Source: Micromonospora radicis (lineage in GTDB: Bacteria > Actinomycetota > Actinomycetes > Mycobacteriales > Micromonosporaceae). Taken from it: a stretch of DNA of 64,000 bases. The stretch spans positions 47,057 through 111,056 of the forward strand of contig NZ_QXEC01000020.1 in the NCBI RefSeq assembly GCF_003583405.1. Direction: 5' to 3'. The notes beneath the pieces were generated by a model. It saw only the letters and a program-made list of their open reading frames with translations. It did not search any database and was not told where the DNA came from. Position numbers and translations under genes: made by a program. Of the stretch, positions 43,764 through 52,612 are shown piece by piece; the stretch's first letter is position 1, and each line of letters begins with the position of its first letter.

Positions 43764-44672
43764 ATGACGGAGACACAGGCGAAGTCGGGGAACGCGGGGA
43801 CCTCGGCCAACCCGGTCGACGACGAGGCCGCGCAGAACGGCGCGCCAACGACCGGCCGCGCGGCCGTAGGCCGGGCCACGGTCCCCGCCGACGCGCCTGC
43901 CCCGAAGTTCACTCGGGCTCCCGGGATGGCCCCGCCGCCGGAGAAGCCCGCCGACGAGCAGACAGCCGACGCCGAGGAGAAGTCCGGTGGGGAGGCCGCG
44001 GCCGGTGCGCCGGCCGCCGCCCCCGCCGGCAAGCCGACGGTCACCCAGCCGATCGCTCGCCCGGGCCTGTCCGCCTCGGCCAACACGGGAGTGCTTCCGA
44101 TGGGCGGCAGCGGTCAGACCGGTACCCAGCCGCGGGTGACTGGGATGGGTCCGAAGCCCGACGCGACGCGGCCGTTGGGCACGGCCCGTCCGGCGAACGG
44201 TGGCGGGCTGCCTCCGGGGGTCGGCTCGGCCGCCGTGGGTGCCGCGCGGGTCGGTGAGGCGGTACGCGCAGCGCGTACGTCGGTCAGTTCGGCCGCCTCC
44301 CGCGGGCCGCGCCGGGCCCGGCTGAACCTCAAGCGGATCGACCCATGGTCAGTGATGAAGTTCGCGTTCGCGGTGTCGGTGGTGTTGTTCATCGTCATCG
44401 TGGTCGCGACCTCGGTGCTCTATCTGGCGCTGGACGCGATGGGTGTGTTCAGTAGCGTGAACGACAGCCTGAGCGACCTGGTGAACGCCGGTGGCGGGCA
44501 GGGCACCAGCGGTTTCCAGATCACCGCGAAGGGCGTGATCTTCAGTTCCATGCTGATCGGTGCGGTGAACGTGGTGCTGTTCACCGCGCTCGCCACGCTG
44601 GGCGCGTTCGTCTACAACGTCTGCGCTGACCTGGTCGGTGGCATCGAGCTGACCCTCGCCGAGCGCGACTGA
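43764..44672 (+). CDS. DUF3566 domain membrane protein
   Basis: A 302-residue protein of unknown function that follows gyrA in actinobacteria (Rv0007 position). Residues 1-185 are a disordered Pro/Ala/Gly-rich cytoplasmic region. The domain begins RARLNLKRIDPWSVMKFAF and has two membrane segments (AFAVSVVLFIVIVVATSVLY and MLIGAVNVVLFTALATLGAF) with an extracellular loop between. ATG 43764 is 4 bp after gyrA, so the genes are co-transcribed. A terminator follows. Confidence 0.9.
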   Translation: MTETQAKSGNAGTSANPVDDEAAQNGAPTTGRAAVGRATVPADAPAPKFTRAPGMAPPPEKPADEQTADAEEKSGGEAAAGAPAAAPAGKPTVTQPIARPGLSASANTGVLPMGGSGQTGTQPRVTGMGPKPDATRPLGTARPANGGGLPPGVGSAAVGAARVGEAVRAARTSVSSAASRGPRRARLNLKRIDPWSVMKFAFAVSVVLFIVIVVATSVLYLALDAMGVFSSVNDSLSDLVNAGGGQGTSGFQITAKGVIFSSMLIGAVNVVLFTALATLGAFVYNVCADLVGGIELTLAERD

Positions 44673-44692
44673 ACCATCTCGACCTTGTCAGT

Positions 44693-44722
44693 CCGGGCCG
44701 GCCGCTTCCGCGGCCGGCCCGG
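44693..44722 (+). terminator. gyrA-DUF3566 terminator
   Basis: Perfect 13-base arms CCGGGCCGGCCGC and GCGGCCGGCCCGG with a TTCC loop, 20 bp after the stop. Confidence 0.85.
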
Positions 44723-44894
44723 CTGCTTTCCATGGTGGTCGCAAGTGGGATGGTGGCGTGGTCCGTCCCGGTATCTCGGTGGGCTCGCTGCCTGCTCTCC
44801 GGTAGTTTCAGGAGGCGGTGTGCGGGGGCTTTCCGGGGCCGACCCCGATTTGGGGCGGCGTGGGCGGATGGGTTAACCTTGCTCGTCGCTACGC

Positions 44895-44968
44895 GGGGCT
44901 ATAGCTCAGTCGGTTAGAGCGCAGAGCTGATAACTCTGAGGTCGCTGGTTCGATTCCAGCTAGCCCCA
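44895..44968 (+). tRNA. tRNA-Ile (GAT anticodon)
   Basis: A 74-nt cloverleaf: acceptor GGGGCTA pairs with TAGCCCC, discriminator A; D-arm GCTCAGTCGGTTAGAGC; anticodon loop CTGATAA with GAT; T-arm CTGGTTCGATTCCAG. CCA is not encoded. TAACCT (44874-44879) is a plausible -10 element. Confidence 0.97.
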
Positions 44969-45012
44969 CCGCAGATGGTCCGACGGCACGTCGAGCGTAA
45001 GGGGCAGCCCCG

Positions 45013-45141
45013 ATGTTCAAGAAGCTGTTGATCCTGGCCGGCGTCGTCGGTGTGGCCGCCGTGGTGGCCAAGAAGATCAAGGAAGCGAACGACGAGCGCG
45101 CCCTCTGGCACGAGGCGACCACCTCGCCGGATCTGCGCTGA
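45013..45141 (+). CDS. small membrane protein, DLW-39-like
   Basis: A 42-residue protein between the two tRNA genes, absent from long-ORF listings. An N-terminal hydrophobic helix (LLILAGVVGVAAVVA) is followed by KKIKEANDERALWHEATTSPDLR; the LW-EAT segment resembles the DLW motif of the DLW-39 family found at this locus in Streptomyces. ATG 45013 has AAGGGG upstream. The function is unknown. Confidence 0.75.
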   Translation: MFKKLLILAGVVGVAAVVAKKIKEANDERALWHEATTSPDLR

Positions 45142-45182
45142 TCGCATTCGGTTCCAACCACCCTGGCGGCACCGCCCGCCGA

Positions 45183-45255
45183 GGGGCCCTAGCTCAACTG
45201 GCAGAGCACTGCCTTTGCAAGGCAGGGGTTAGGGGTTCGAGTCCCCTGGGCTCCA
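45183..45255 (+). tRNA. tRNA-Ala (TGC anticodon)
   Basis: A 73-nt cloverleaf: acceptor GGGGCCC with GGGCTCC, including the G3-U70 pair that marks alanine tRNA; anticodon loop CTTTGCA with TGC; T-arm GGGGTTCGAGTCCCC. CCA is not encoded. Confidence 0.97.
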
Positions 45256-45371
45256 CTCGAAACGGATACCCAAACGGAGGGGTGCAAGGTCGCAAACGCA
45301 GGCCACGGCCGATGTCGTGGCGGCGCGGCCAAGCGGCGGCCGGACTTCGTACCGAGTGGTGGATTCGTGGG

Positions 45372-45782
45372 TCAGTTCTGGCCGGGGCTTGCTACGGGTA
45401 GTCCTGCTTCCTTGGCGCAATCGAGCAGCCGCCGGTCGTAGGTGACGAAGGCGGTGAGTGCCGTGCCGGACTCGTTGGTCAGGACCTGGGCGGTGGCCAG
45501 GTGGATGGCGTCGAGGCTGCGGAGCGTCGGCTCGGCGAACGCGGCTGCGGTTGCACGGATCGTGCTGTCGATCTCCAGTCGGAACAGCCGTCCGACAGCA
45601 GCCGGCACTCCGATCAACGCCTGCGGAGCTGATCGGCGCAGCGCTCTGGGTACTTCCACCTCGACGAGCGCGGAGGAGACCAGCGGCACGTCGTCGTGCT
45701 TGTTGAGCCAGGAGACAAGGTCGGCGCTGCATGCTTCCTGCCGCACCAGCTTGACGACGGCGGCGGAATCGAGATAGATCAC
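45372..45782 (-). CDS. vapC: VapC-type PIN-domain ribonuclease toxin
   Basis: A 136-residue toxin of a type II pair. PIN acidic residues are visible at LDSAAV (Asp5), VEVEV (Glu), SLDAIHLATA (Asp) and VTYDRRL (Asp). It would cleave RNA, often tRNA or rRNA; the target is unknown. The start overlaps the antitoxin stop by 4 bases. It lies beside tRNA-Ala, a common site for acquired cassettes. Confidence 0.9.
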   Translation of the reverse strand: MIYLDSAAVVKLVRQEACSADLVSWLNKHDDVPLVSSALVEVEVPRALRRSAPQALIGVPAAVGRLFRLEIDSTIRATAAAFAEPTLRSLDAIHLATAQVLTNESGTALTAFVTYDRRLLDCAKEAGLPVASPGQN

Positions 45783-46057
45783 CAGCGCTCCTCGTCACGC
45801 ATCGCAGCGAGCGAGGCGGCCACGTCCACACTCTCGTCACCGAGCTTCGGTGGAAGTGGAACAGAGCCCCCGCCGGTGGGGGCGACGGCCCGCCCTGCCG
45901 CTACCAGCTTGGCCAGAATCGACCTGTCGTCGCCTACCGGAACAAGTCGGGCGATCGGGTGTCCACGATCGGTGATCTCGACGGTCTCCCCGCCACTCAC
46001 CCGAGCCAACACCTGGCTCGTGTTCTGGTTCAGCTCCCGGACACCGATGCGTTCCAT
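45779..46057 (-). CDS. vapB: Phd/YefM-type antitoxin paired with VapC
   Basis: A 92-residue antitoxin (94 from GTG 46063). The Phd-like DNA-binding N-terminus reads MERIGVRELNQNTSQVLARV and ETVEITDRGHPIARLVP; the C-terminus VDVAASLAAMRDEERW is the likely toxin-binding tail. A perfect operator at 46068 touches the start, indicating autorepression by the complex. Confidence 0.88.
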   Translation of the reverse strand: MERIGVRELNQNTSQVLARVSGGETVEITDRGHPIARLVPVGDDRSILAKLVAAGRAVAPTGGGSVPLPPKLGDESVDVAASLAAMRDEERW

Positions 46058-46067
46058 GGACACAAGT

Positions 46068-46086
46068 GTAGAACAAGATGTTCTAC
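46068..46086. promoter_or_regulatory. toxin-antitoxin autoregulatory operator
   Basis: GTAGAACA, AGA, TGTTCTAC: perfect 8-base arms, 10 bp upstream of the antitoxin ATG. Confidence 0.75.
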
Positions 46087-46389
46087 GGATCTAGCTCCTG
46101 GTGTAACCCGGGCTGTCTGTTCGCTGACCAGGGAGATTCTCGAGGTCTGGGCCATGGCGGCTGGCCGGCGGTTCGGTGGGTGATGTCGGAATCATCGCGC
46201 ACGACCCGAGGTCCGTGAGGTGGGCAGGTTTAGGGTCAGCGGACCGCCTGCGATCGTGGCGGTGTGGTTCGCATGGTGGTACCTCCGGCCCACCAGCACT
46301 CTCCATTGTCTATGCCGGTCCGGGTGCCGCCTCCGACTCTTGTCAGGGGTGGGCGAGGCGGCGTTGTGAGCCAGGTGGCGACCAGTTCG

Positions 46390-46533
46390 TCGAAGCCGGG
46401 GCCCGGGGCCGGACCCTTCCACGAAGACCACCGCCGGGTGCGGGCCGGGCCAGGGCGGTTGGACGAAGTCTCCGACCAGGGTGTCCGAGCCGTTGGCGAA
46501 GGACAGCTCCGTCGACGTCGGATCGAACAACAT
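46390..46533 (-). pseudogene. remnant of an alpha/beta hydrolase gene
   Basis: The frame from 46533 reads LSFANGSDTLVGDFVQPP, then PHPAVVFVEGSGPG, the start of a prolyl-oligopeptidase-like hydrolase up to the oxyanion loop (His replaced by Glu). After that it becomes unrelated Arg-rich sequence, so most of the enzyme is missing. The rest of 46087-46622 shows no gene. Confidence 0.55.
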
Positions 46534-46622
46534 CAGGCCAAGGTAGTGGATCCGGATCCGGCGCGCTCCCCGGCGCCGGGGCGCCGGGGAGGCGGTGACC
46601 GGGCGCAGGCTAGCGTCGGGGG

Positions 46623-47618
46623 GTGAGTACCGGATCTCCCCGTGTCCTGCCGGCCGACGGCGACCTTGCCGAGGCTGCGTCGGTCCTGCGTACCGGCGGG
46701 TTGGTGGCCTTTCCCACCGAGACGGTCTACGGCCTGGGGGCGAACGCCTCGGACGCGCGGGCGGCGGCCCGGATCTTCGAGGCGAAGGCGCGGCCGAGCT
46801 TCGACCCGCTGATCACCCATCTGGCCGACGTGGCCGACCTGGAGCCGCTGGTCGGGGCGGTACCGCCGGCGGTGGCGGCGTTGGCGGCCCGGTTCTGGCC
46901 GGGGCCGCTGACCCTGCTCGTGGACCGGCCGGCGGTGATCCCGCCGATCGTCACCTCGGGGCTGGCCACCATGGCGGTGCGGGTGCCCGACAACGCGTAC
47001 GCGCGGCGGCTGATCGCTGCGGCGGGGGTACCGGTGGCCGCGCCGAGCGCCAACCGGTTCGGCCAGCTGAGCCCGACCCGGGCCGAGCACGTGGTGCGCG
47101 GGCTGGGCGGGGCGGTGGACGTGGTGCTCGACGGTGGGCCGACACGGTGCGGGATCGAGTCCACGATCGTCGACGCCCGGGGGGAACGTCCGGTGGTGCT
47201 GCGGCTCGGCGCGCTGCCGGTGGAGGAGTTGGAGAAGGTCACCGGCCCGGTCACGATCCGTCCGGGCAGTTCGGGTCAGCCGGTGGCGCCGGGCGCGCTC
47301 GCCGCGCACTACGCCCCGCGTACGCCGTTGCGGCTGCCCGCCGCCGGTGTGGCCGCGACCTCGGGGTCGGTGCCTGGGATGCTGCGGGGCTACCTGGCGT
47401 TCCGGGACCGGCCGGCGGGTGACTGGACGGCGGTGGAGGTGCTGTCGGTCTCCGGTGACCTGACCGAGGCCGCGGCTCGGCTCTTCGAGGCGCTGCACCG
47501 GCTGGACGCGGCCGGGGTCGACGAGATCGTGGCCGAGCCGGTGCCGGAGACCGGCGTCGGTAGGGCGGTCAACGACCGGCTGCGCCGCGCCGCCGCCACC
47601 TGGCATTCCGCGAACTGA
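46623..47618 (+). CDS. tsaC: L-threonylcarbamoyladenylate synthase (Sua5/YrdC)
   Basis: Makes threonylcarbamoyl-AMP for t6A37 of ANN-decoding tRNAs. The 331 residues contain the YrdC domain (FPTETVYGLGANA, KARPSFDPLITH, FWPGPLTLLV, AAPSANRFGQLSPT) and the C-terminal Sua5 domain (PVAPGALAAHYAPRTPLRL), so it is the long Sua5 form. The GTG start is at 46623. It is convergent with the ATPase gene 19 bp away. Confidence 0.94.
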   Translation: MSTGSPRVLPADGDLAEAASVLRTGGLVAFPTETVYGLGANASDARAAARIFEAKARPSFDPLITHLADVADLEPLVGAVPPAVAALAARFWPGPLTLLVDRPAVIPPIVTSGLATMAVRVPDNAYARRLIAAAGVPVAAPSANRFGQLSPTRAEHVVRGLGGAVDVVLDGGPTRCGIESTIVDARGERPVVLRLGALPVEELEKVTGPVTIRPGSSGQPVAPGALAAHYAPRTPLRLPAAGVAATSGSVPGMLRGYLAFRDRPAGDWTAVEVLSVSGDLTEAAARLFEALHRLDAAGVDEIVAEPVPETGVGRAVNDRLRRAAATWHSAN

Positions 47619-47637
47619 ACCGCACCCGTTCCGGCGG

Positions 47638-50600
47638 TCAGGGCTTGGACTCGGCCAGGTCCACCGGCTTGGCTGGGTCGACCTGCTTGGCCGGGTCGGC
47701 CGGTTCCGGCTGCTGCTCCGGATCGGGTTCTTCGGCGTGCGGTGGGTCGACCTGGGGCAGGCGGGCGACGAGCTTGGTGAGGGCACCGTTGGCGAGGGTG
47801 GCGCCGAGCGCGGAGCCGGTGGCGATGGTCCAACCCACCGGCCCGAGCGGGGTGCAGCCGAAGAACTGGCTGACCCCCGGTGTCTGCACCACCGCGGCCA
47901 GTACGCCGATCGAGGCGGCGGTGGAGGCGAGCACGGTGGGGCTGGTGCCGCCGGCCAGTACGGTCTGCCCGAGCTGCGTACCGACCAGGGAGACCAGGGC
48001 GACCGTGCCGGCGCGTCGGCGGCTGCCGGTGTAGCGGGCCAACGTCCAGCCGGCGGTGGCGCCGAGGGTGGTGGCGGTGGCCCGTAGCCCGATCTCCCGG
48101 GTCATGGTCTGGCCGAGTGAGCTGTCCGGTCCCTCCCGTAGCAGGCCGTCGGCGTGGTCGCCGCCGGGTGGCCGTACCGCGATGGCCAGCGCGGGGGCCA
48201 TGTCGGTGAGCAGGTTCACCAGGAGCAGCTGGCGTCCGTTGAGGGCGGCCTGGCCGGTCGCGGCGGCGCTCAGCACGCTGAACGCGATCTCGCCGAGGTT
48301 GCCGCCGACGAGGATGCTCAGCGCGTGGCGTACCGACGACCACATCGCCCGGCCCTCGACCAGGGTGGCGATGATGGTCTCCAGCCGGTCGTCGGTGACC
48401 ACCAGGTCGGCGGCGGCCCGGGCGGCGGGGGTGCCCCGTTGGCCGAGGGCGATGCCCACGTCGGCGAGCCGGATCGCGGGCGCGTCATTGGCGCCGTCGC
48501 CGGTCATGGCCACGGTCCGTCCGCGTTTCTGCAGTGCCTGGATGATGCGGACCTTGTGGGTCGGGGTGCACCGGGCCACCACGTCGGTGACGGCCAGCCG
48601 TTCGGCGAGCGCGGCGTCGTCGAGTTCGTCGAGTTCGGTGGCGGTGACGACCCGTTGCGCGTCGCCGTCGCTGATGGTGGCGGCGATCGCCTCGGCGGTC
48701 GCCGGATGGTCGCCGGTGATCATGATGGTGTGCACGCCGGCCTGCCGGATCCGCCGGACGGCGGGCGCGGCGCTGGCGCGGATGCCGTCGGCGATGGCCA
48801 GGAATCCGGTGAAGGTCAGGCCGCGTACGTCGTCGTCGCCGATGTTCGGATCGCCGACGAAGCACTCGGCGACGGCGAGGATCCGGTGCCCCGCCCCGGC
48901 CCGTTCGCCGAGTTGTCGTTGCAGTTCGGCGCGGCCGGCGTCGTCGAGTGGTTCGTCGCGTCCGCCGGTGCGGCGGGCGGCGCAGCGGGGCAGCACCTTC
49001 TCCGGCGCGCCCTTCACGCTGAGCAGGATGCGGCCCTGGGTTTCGCCGACCGTGGCGTGGTAGCCCCGGGAGGGTTCGAAGGGCAGCCCGCCGGACGCCT
49101 GCCAGCCCGGGGCCGCCTCCTGCTCCGGCACTCCGGCGGCGATGGCGCCACGCAGCACCGCCCGGTCGGTCTGCATGGACAGTTCCTCCGGGTCCGCAGC
49201 GGCGGGGGTGGCCCGAAGTGCCGCGGCGAGGGTCCGGCGCAGCCGCTCGTCGAGTTCCGCCGCGGGCGCGTACCCGTCGGCGTCGCCCACGCCGGCCAGC
49301 AGCAGGTGTCCCTCGGTGAGGGTGCCGGTCTTGTCGAAGCAGAGCACGTCGACCCGGCCGAGCGCCTCGATGGTGCGTGGGTTGCGGACCAGCGCGCCGT
49401 GTTCGGCCAGCCGCCGGGCCGCGGCCAGCTGCGCGGCGCTGACCAGGAAGGGAAGTCCCTCGGGTACCGAGGCGACCGCCAGGTTCGCCGCGGTCGCGGC
49501 GGTCTGGGCCAGGGGTACGCCGCGGAGCAGTCCGGCGCCGACCACCGCCACCGCGGATCCGGCCGCCAACGGGATCGCGGTGCGGGTCAGCCGGCCCAGC
49601 CGGGCCTCGACCCCGCCGGCGGGCGGCGCCTGCTGGGCCAGGGCCAGGCTGCGGCCCGCCTCGGTGTCGGCGCCGGTGGCCACGACCACGGCGGTGCCCC
49701 GGCCGGCGGCGATCGTGGTCCCTTCGTAGAGCATCGATCGTCGTTCGGCGACGGCAGCGGCCACCACCGGCTGGTCGATCTTGCTGACCGGCAGCGACTC
49801 ACCGGTCAGGGACGACTCGTCGGCCTCCAGGCCGACGGATTCCAGCACCCGGCAGTCGGCGGGTACGGCGTCGCCCGATTCGAGGATGATCACGTCGCCG
49901 GGGACGAGTTCGTCGGCCGCCACCACCCGTTCCGTGCCGGCCCGGCGTACCCGGGCGGTGACCGCCGAGCGGGACAACAGTTCGGCCAGTGCCTTCTCGG
50001 TGTTGCGCTGGTGCACCGCGCCGACCAGCGCGGAACCACCGACGACGCCGCCGACCAGAGCCGCGTCGACCAGTGAGCCGAAGCTGGCGGAGAGCACCGC
50101 CCCGGCGGCGAGTACCGGAGTGAGCGGGTTGGCCAGTTCGTCGACGAAGGCGCGGAACAGCCCACCCGGGCCGCCGGTCTCGCCGGGGCCGGCCGCCTGT
50201 CGGCGTTCCGCCTCGGTGTCGGTGAGCCCGTCGGGGTCGGTGTCGAGTTGTTCGAGCACGGTCGGCACCGGCATCAGGTGCCAGGCGGTGATCGCGGGTA
50301 CGGGTGTCTCGGCCCGTTCGGAAAGTCGACTGGCCCGCCACATGCCGTGCGCGAAGGCGAGCGCCGCGGCGCCGTTGACCGAGGCGAGGGTGCGGCCGGG
50401 CAGCAGGGCGGGGTCGCTGGTGAAGGCGCTGAGCGCACCCAGGCCGGTCCCGGCCAGGCCGATGCGCATGTTCTGGGCGGTGGTCCGACGGGCCACCCCG
50501 GCGGCCTCGATGATCAGTGCGACGACCCGGAGGTCCGTGCCGACGAGCAGATGCGCGCCCCACGGTGGCAGTGCTTCCGGGTCGGCCATGCCCAGTCCGC

Positions 50601-52134
50601 AGTCGGCGGCGGCGAGGGCCGCCCGGTCACCGGAGACGAGCATCACCACCGCACCCTCCCGTTGCAGGGTGCGTACCGACTCGGCCAGTTCGTCGCCGCC
50701 GGGTACCAGCGCGTCGTGCCGCTGCGGGTCGCCGCCGGCCACGACGAGCCGCAGGCCGGCCTGCCGGGCGACGGCCGGCAGATTGTCCACGCCCGGTGCG
50801 GGCTCCGGTTCGACCCGCAGCACGGCCGCGAGGGTGTCGCCTCCGGCGAGGCCGAGGAGGTCGCCGCCGCGTTCGCGCAGTCGCCGGCTGTCCTCGGTGT
50901 CGCCGGGGTCGCGTACGTCGAGCCGGTCCAGGGGACCGAGGCGCCAGCCGTCGAGCTGCCGTACGTCGGTCGGGGCGGCCGGTTCGAAGAGGGCGAACGC
51001 CCGCGCGGCCACCTGGGAGGTGTCGGCACCGGGCAGCGGAGCCAGGTCGGCCAGTACGCCCCGGTCGGAGCCGAGGACCCGGGCGTCCAGGACCAGCGTG
51101 TCGATCCGGTCGAGTTCACGCAGCACACTGCGGTCCATCGCGATGACACCACGCTTGGCGAGGATCCGGCCGAGCTGGGCGGCGTAACCCTCGCGTCCAC
51201 TGCCCGGCGCCTTCGGCAGCGCGGACAGGCCCAGCGCGGCGGCGCGCTTCGGGCCGACGACGGGCGCCGCCGCGGCGAAGGCCGCCGCTCCGCTGCCGAG
51301 CATCCGGCTGAGGTACCGCTCGACGGCACCGTCCGGTTTGGGGCAGGGGCGTTCGACGACCGGCGACCTGGCGGTTGCCCGGGCCGGGTCACCGGTCAGT
51401 CGAGGTTCGGCCTTCTCCCAGGCCTGGAGCTGGGCCAGCGCCTCGCCCCACTGCACGACCCGCTGCGCCCCGTCGAGGACTATCCCGGTCCAGCCTCCGG
51501 TGAGTCCCTGCACCACCGCCTCGGCGAGCGGGAAGAGCACCTCGGCGCGGGGGTCGCGGCGCAGGCCGAGGCCGGCGAGGGCGTGCAGCCTGGGGTGCAG
51601 GTCGATGGCGCTGAGCAGGCCGGAGACCTCACCCGGGACAGGGGTGACGGGCAGGATCCGGGTGGCCGCGGAGATGGTCAGGCCGAGCGCGTCGGAGGCG
51701 AGGGCGCCGAGCGTACGTGGGGTGCGGGGGCCTTCCTCGGGCGGATGCGGGGGTGGGATCTCCGGGTCCGGTTCGTGCGGGCAGGTGCGTTCGGTACGGG
51801 CGATGGTGGCGACGAGTTCGCGTACCTTCGGCCCTGGCGTGTCGACGGCCACCACCACCCGGCCGGAGGGGGCGTTGACCCGGGCCCAGAGCACCCCGGG
51901 CATCCGCTCCAACGCCGTCTCGACCTGGCGCGCGAGGGTGTCGCCGCCGTCCTGGCAGACGCCGTGCACCTCGATGTGGTGGCGTCCCGGCCCGGACCAC
52001 ACCCGGCGGCTGGTCAGCCCGACCGCGCGGGCCAGCCGAGTGGCGGCCGCGCCGACACCGTGGGTGGCGTCACCCACCAGCGGTACGGCGACCGGCGGGC
52101 GGAGGCGGCGGACGATGCCGCCGATCGAGGTCAT
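47638..52134 (-). CDS. large P-type cation-transporting ATPase (CtpI-like) with degenerate N-terminal half
   Basis: A 1,498-residue ion pump. The C-terminal half is a full P-type ATPase: LTGESLPVSK actuator loop (TGES), DKTGTLT with phospho-acceptor Asp934, KGAPEKV, TGDHPATAEA, MTGDGANDAPAI and final membrane helices. Residues 40-110 resemble a metal-binding domain without CxxC. Residues about 335-600 mirror the HAD domain but are dead: LDARVLGS at Asp350 aligns with DKTGTLT, and MLVSGDRAALAAADCGLGM with TGDGANDAPAI. M. tuberculosis CtpI has similar size. The tail is DPAK-repeat rich. The ion is unknown. It is divergent from 52345. Confidence 0.9.
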   Translation of the reverse strand: MTSIGGIVRRLRPPVAVPLVGDATHGVGAAATRLARAVGLTSRRVWSGPGRHHIEVHGVCQDGGDTLARQVETALERMPGVLWARVNAPSGRVVVAVDTPGPKVRELVATIARTERTCPHEPDPEIPPPHPPEEGPRTPRTLGALASDALGLTISAATRILPVTPVPGEVSGLLSAIDLHPRLHALAGLGLRRDPRAEVLFPLAEAVVQGLTGGWTGIVLDGAQRVVQWGEALAQLQAWEKAEPRLTGDPARATARSPVVERPCPKPDGAVERYLSRMLGSGAAAFAAAAPVVGPKRAAALGLSALPKAPGSGREGYAAQLGRILAKRGVIAMDRSVLRELDRIDTLVLDARVLGSDRGVLADLAPLPGADTSQVAARAFALFEPAAPTDVRQLDGWRLGPLDRLDVRDPGDTEDSRRLRERGGDLLGLAGGDTLAAVLRVEPEPAPGVDNLPAVARQAGLRLVVAGGDPQRHDALVPGGDELAESVRTLQREGAVVMLVSGDRAALAAADCGLGMADPEALPPWGAHLLVGTDLRVVALIIEAAGVARRTTAQNMRIGLAGTGLGALSAFTSDPALLPGRTLASVNGAAALAFAHGMWRASRLSERAETPVPAITAWHLMPVPTVLEQLDTDPDGLTDTEAERRQAAGPGETGGPGGLFRAFVDELANPLTPVLAAGAVLSASFGSLVDAALVGGVVGGSALVGAVHQRNTEKALAELLSRSAVTARVRRAGTERVVAADELVPGDVIILESGDAVPADCRVLESVGLEADESSLTGESLPVSKIDQPVVAAAVAERRSMLYEGTTIAAGRGTAVVVATGADTEAGRSLALAQQAPPAGGVEARLGRLTRTAIPLAAGSAVAVVGAGLLRGVPLAQTAATAANLAVASVPEGLPFLVSAAQLAAARRLAEHGALVRNPRTIEALGRVDVLCFDKTGTLTEGHLLLAGVGDADGYAPAAELDERLRRTLAAALRATPAAADPEELSMQTDRAVLRGAIAAGVPEQEAAPGWQASGGLPFEPSRGYHATVGETQGRILLSVKGAPEKVLPRCAARRTGGRDEPLDDAGRAELQRQLGERAGAGHRILAVAECFVGDPNIGDDDVRGLTFTGFLAIADGIRASAAPAVRRIRQAGVHTIMITGDHPATAEAIAATISDGDAQRVVTATELDELDDAALAERLAVTDVVARCTPTHKVRIIQALQKRGRTVAMTGDGANDAPAIRLADVGIALGQRGTPAARAAADLVVTDDRLETIIATLVEGRAMWSSVRHALSILVGGNLGEIAFSVLSAAATGQAALNGRQLLLVNLLTDMAPALAIAVRPPGGDHADGLLREGPDSSLGQTMTREIGLRATATTLGATAGWTLARYTGSRRRAGTVALVSLVGTQLGQTVLAGGTSPTVLASTAASIGVLAAVVQTPGVSQFFGCTPLGPVGWTIATGSALGATLANGALTKLVARLPQVDPPHAEEPDPEQQPEPADPAKQVDPAKPVDLAESKP

Positions 52135-52344
52135 CGACGGGTACGACGGATCAGCTGGTTGACCGGCGTTTCGCTGTTCCTGTCGTGCCGCATCTCGCCT
52201 CCTACCGTTCGTGCCCGGCGGCCTGGCTTCCCGCCCGGGGGTCCGTTATGCCCGCCGGGGGAGGGAAGTTTTCCGCACCGGCGGGCATGGACGGGCGGGC
52301 CGGTGGAATGCGGGTGACCGACCGACTCACAGGGGAGGACCGGG

Positions 52345-52605
52345 ATGAGTGCCATGACGCGACAGCTCAACGGGGCGCACGAGACGGTGCGGGCGTTCAC
52401 CCGCCGGGTGGAAGTTCCATGGCTCGGTGTGGTGGCGGTGCCGCCGCCGGACAAGCTCGCCTACTACGCGGGCATCGGGGTGCTCACCGCGCTCCAGGTG
52501 ATCGAGTGGCCCCTCGCGCTGGTGATCACCGCCGGACATCTGCTGGCCGACCAGCACCTGTCCGGCCTAGCGAAGGGGATCGGCGAGGCGCTCGAGACCG
52601 CCTGA
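52345..52605 (+). CDS. small hypothetical membrane-associated protein
   Basis: An 86-residue protein. An Arg-containing N-terminus is followed by PPPDKLAYYAGIGVLTALQVIEWPLALVITAGHLLAD, one to two hydrophobic helices. The start ATG has AGGGGAGGA upstream. It is divergent from the ATPase and 7 bp before the GAP-family gene, probably an operon with it. I do not recognise a family. Confidence 0.75.
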   Translation: MSAMTRQLNGAHETVRAFTRRVEVPWLGVVAVPPPDKLAYYAGIGVLTALQVIEWPLALVITAGHLLADQHLSGLAKGIGEALETA

Positions 52606-52612
52606 CGTCCCG

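Noticed and set aside
39974..44086. Minus-strand open frame of 1,370 codons opposite gyrA
   Set aside because: It is a high-GC shadow of gyrA: no ribosome site, Arg/Val/His/Asp-rich without domains, and gyrA is unmistakable on the other strand.
48154..52317. Two long plus-strand frames opposite the P-type ATPase
   Set aside because: Composition and lack of domains mark them as antisense shadows of the ATPase gene.
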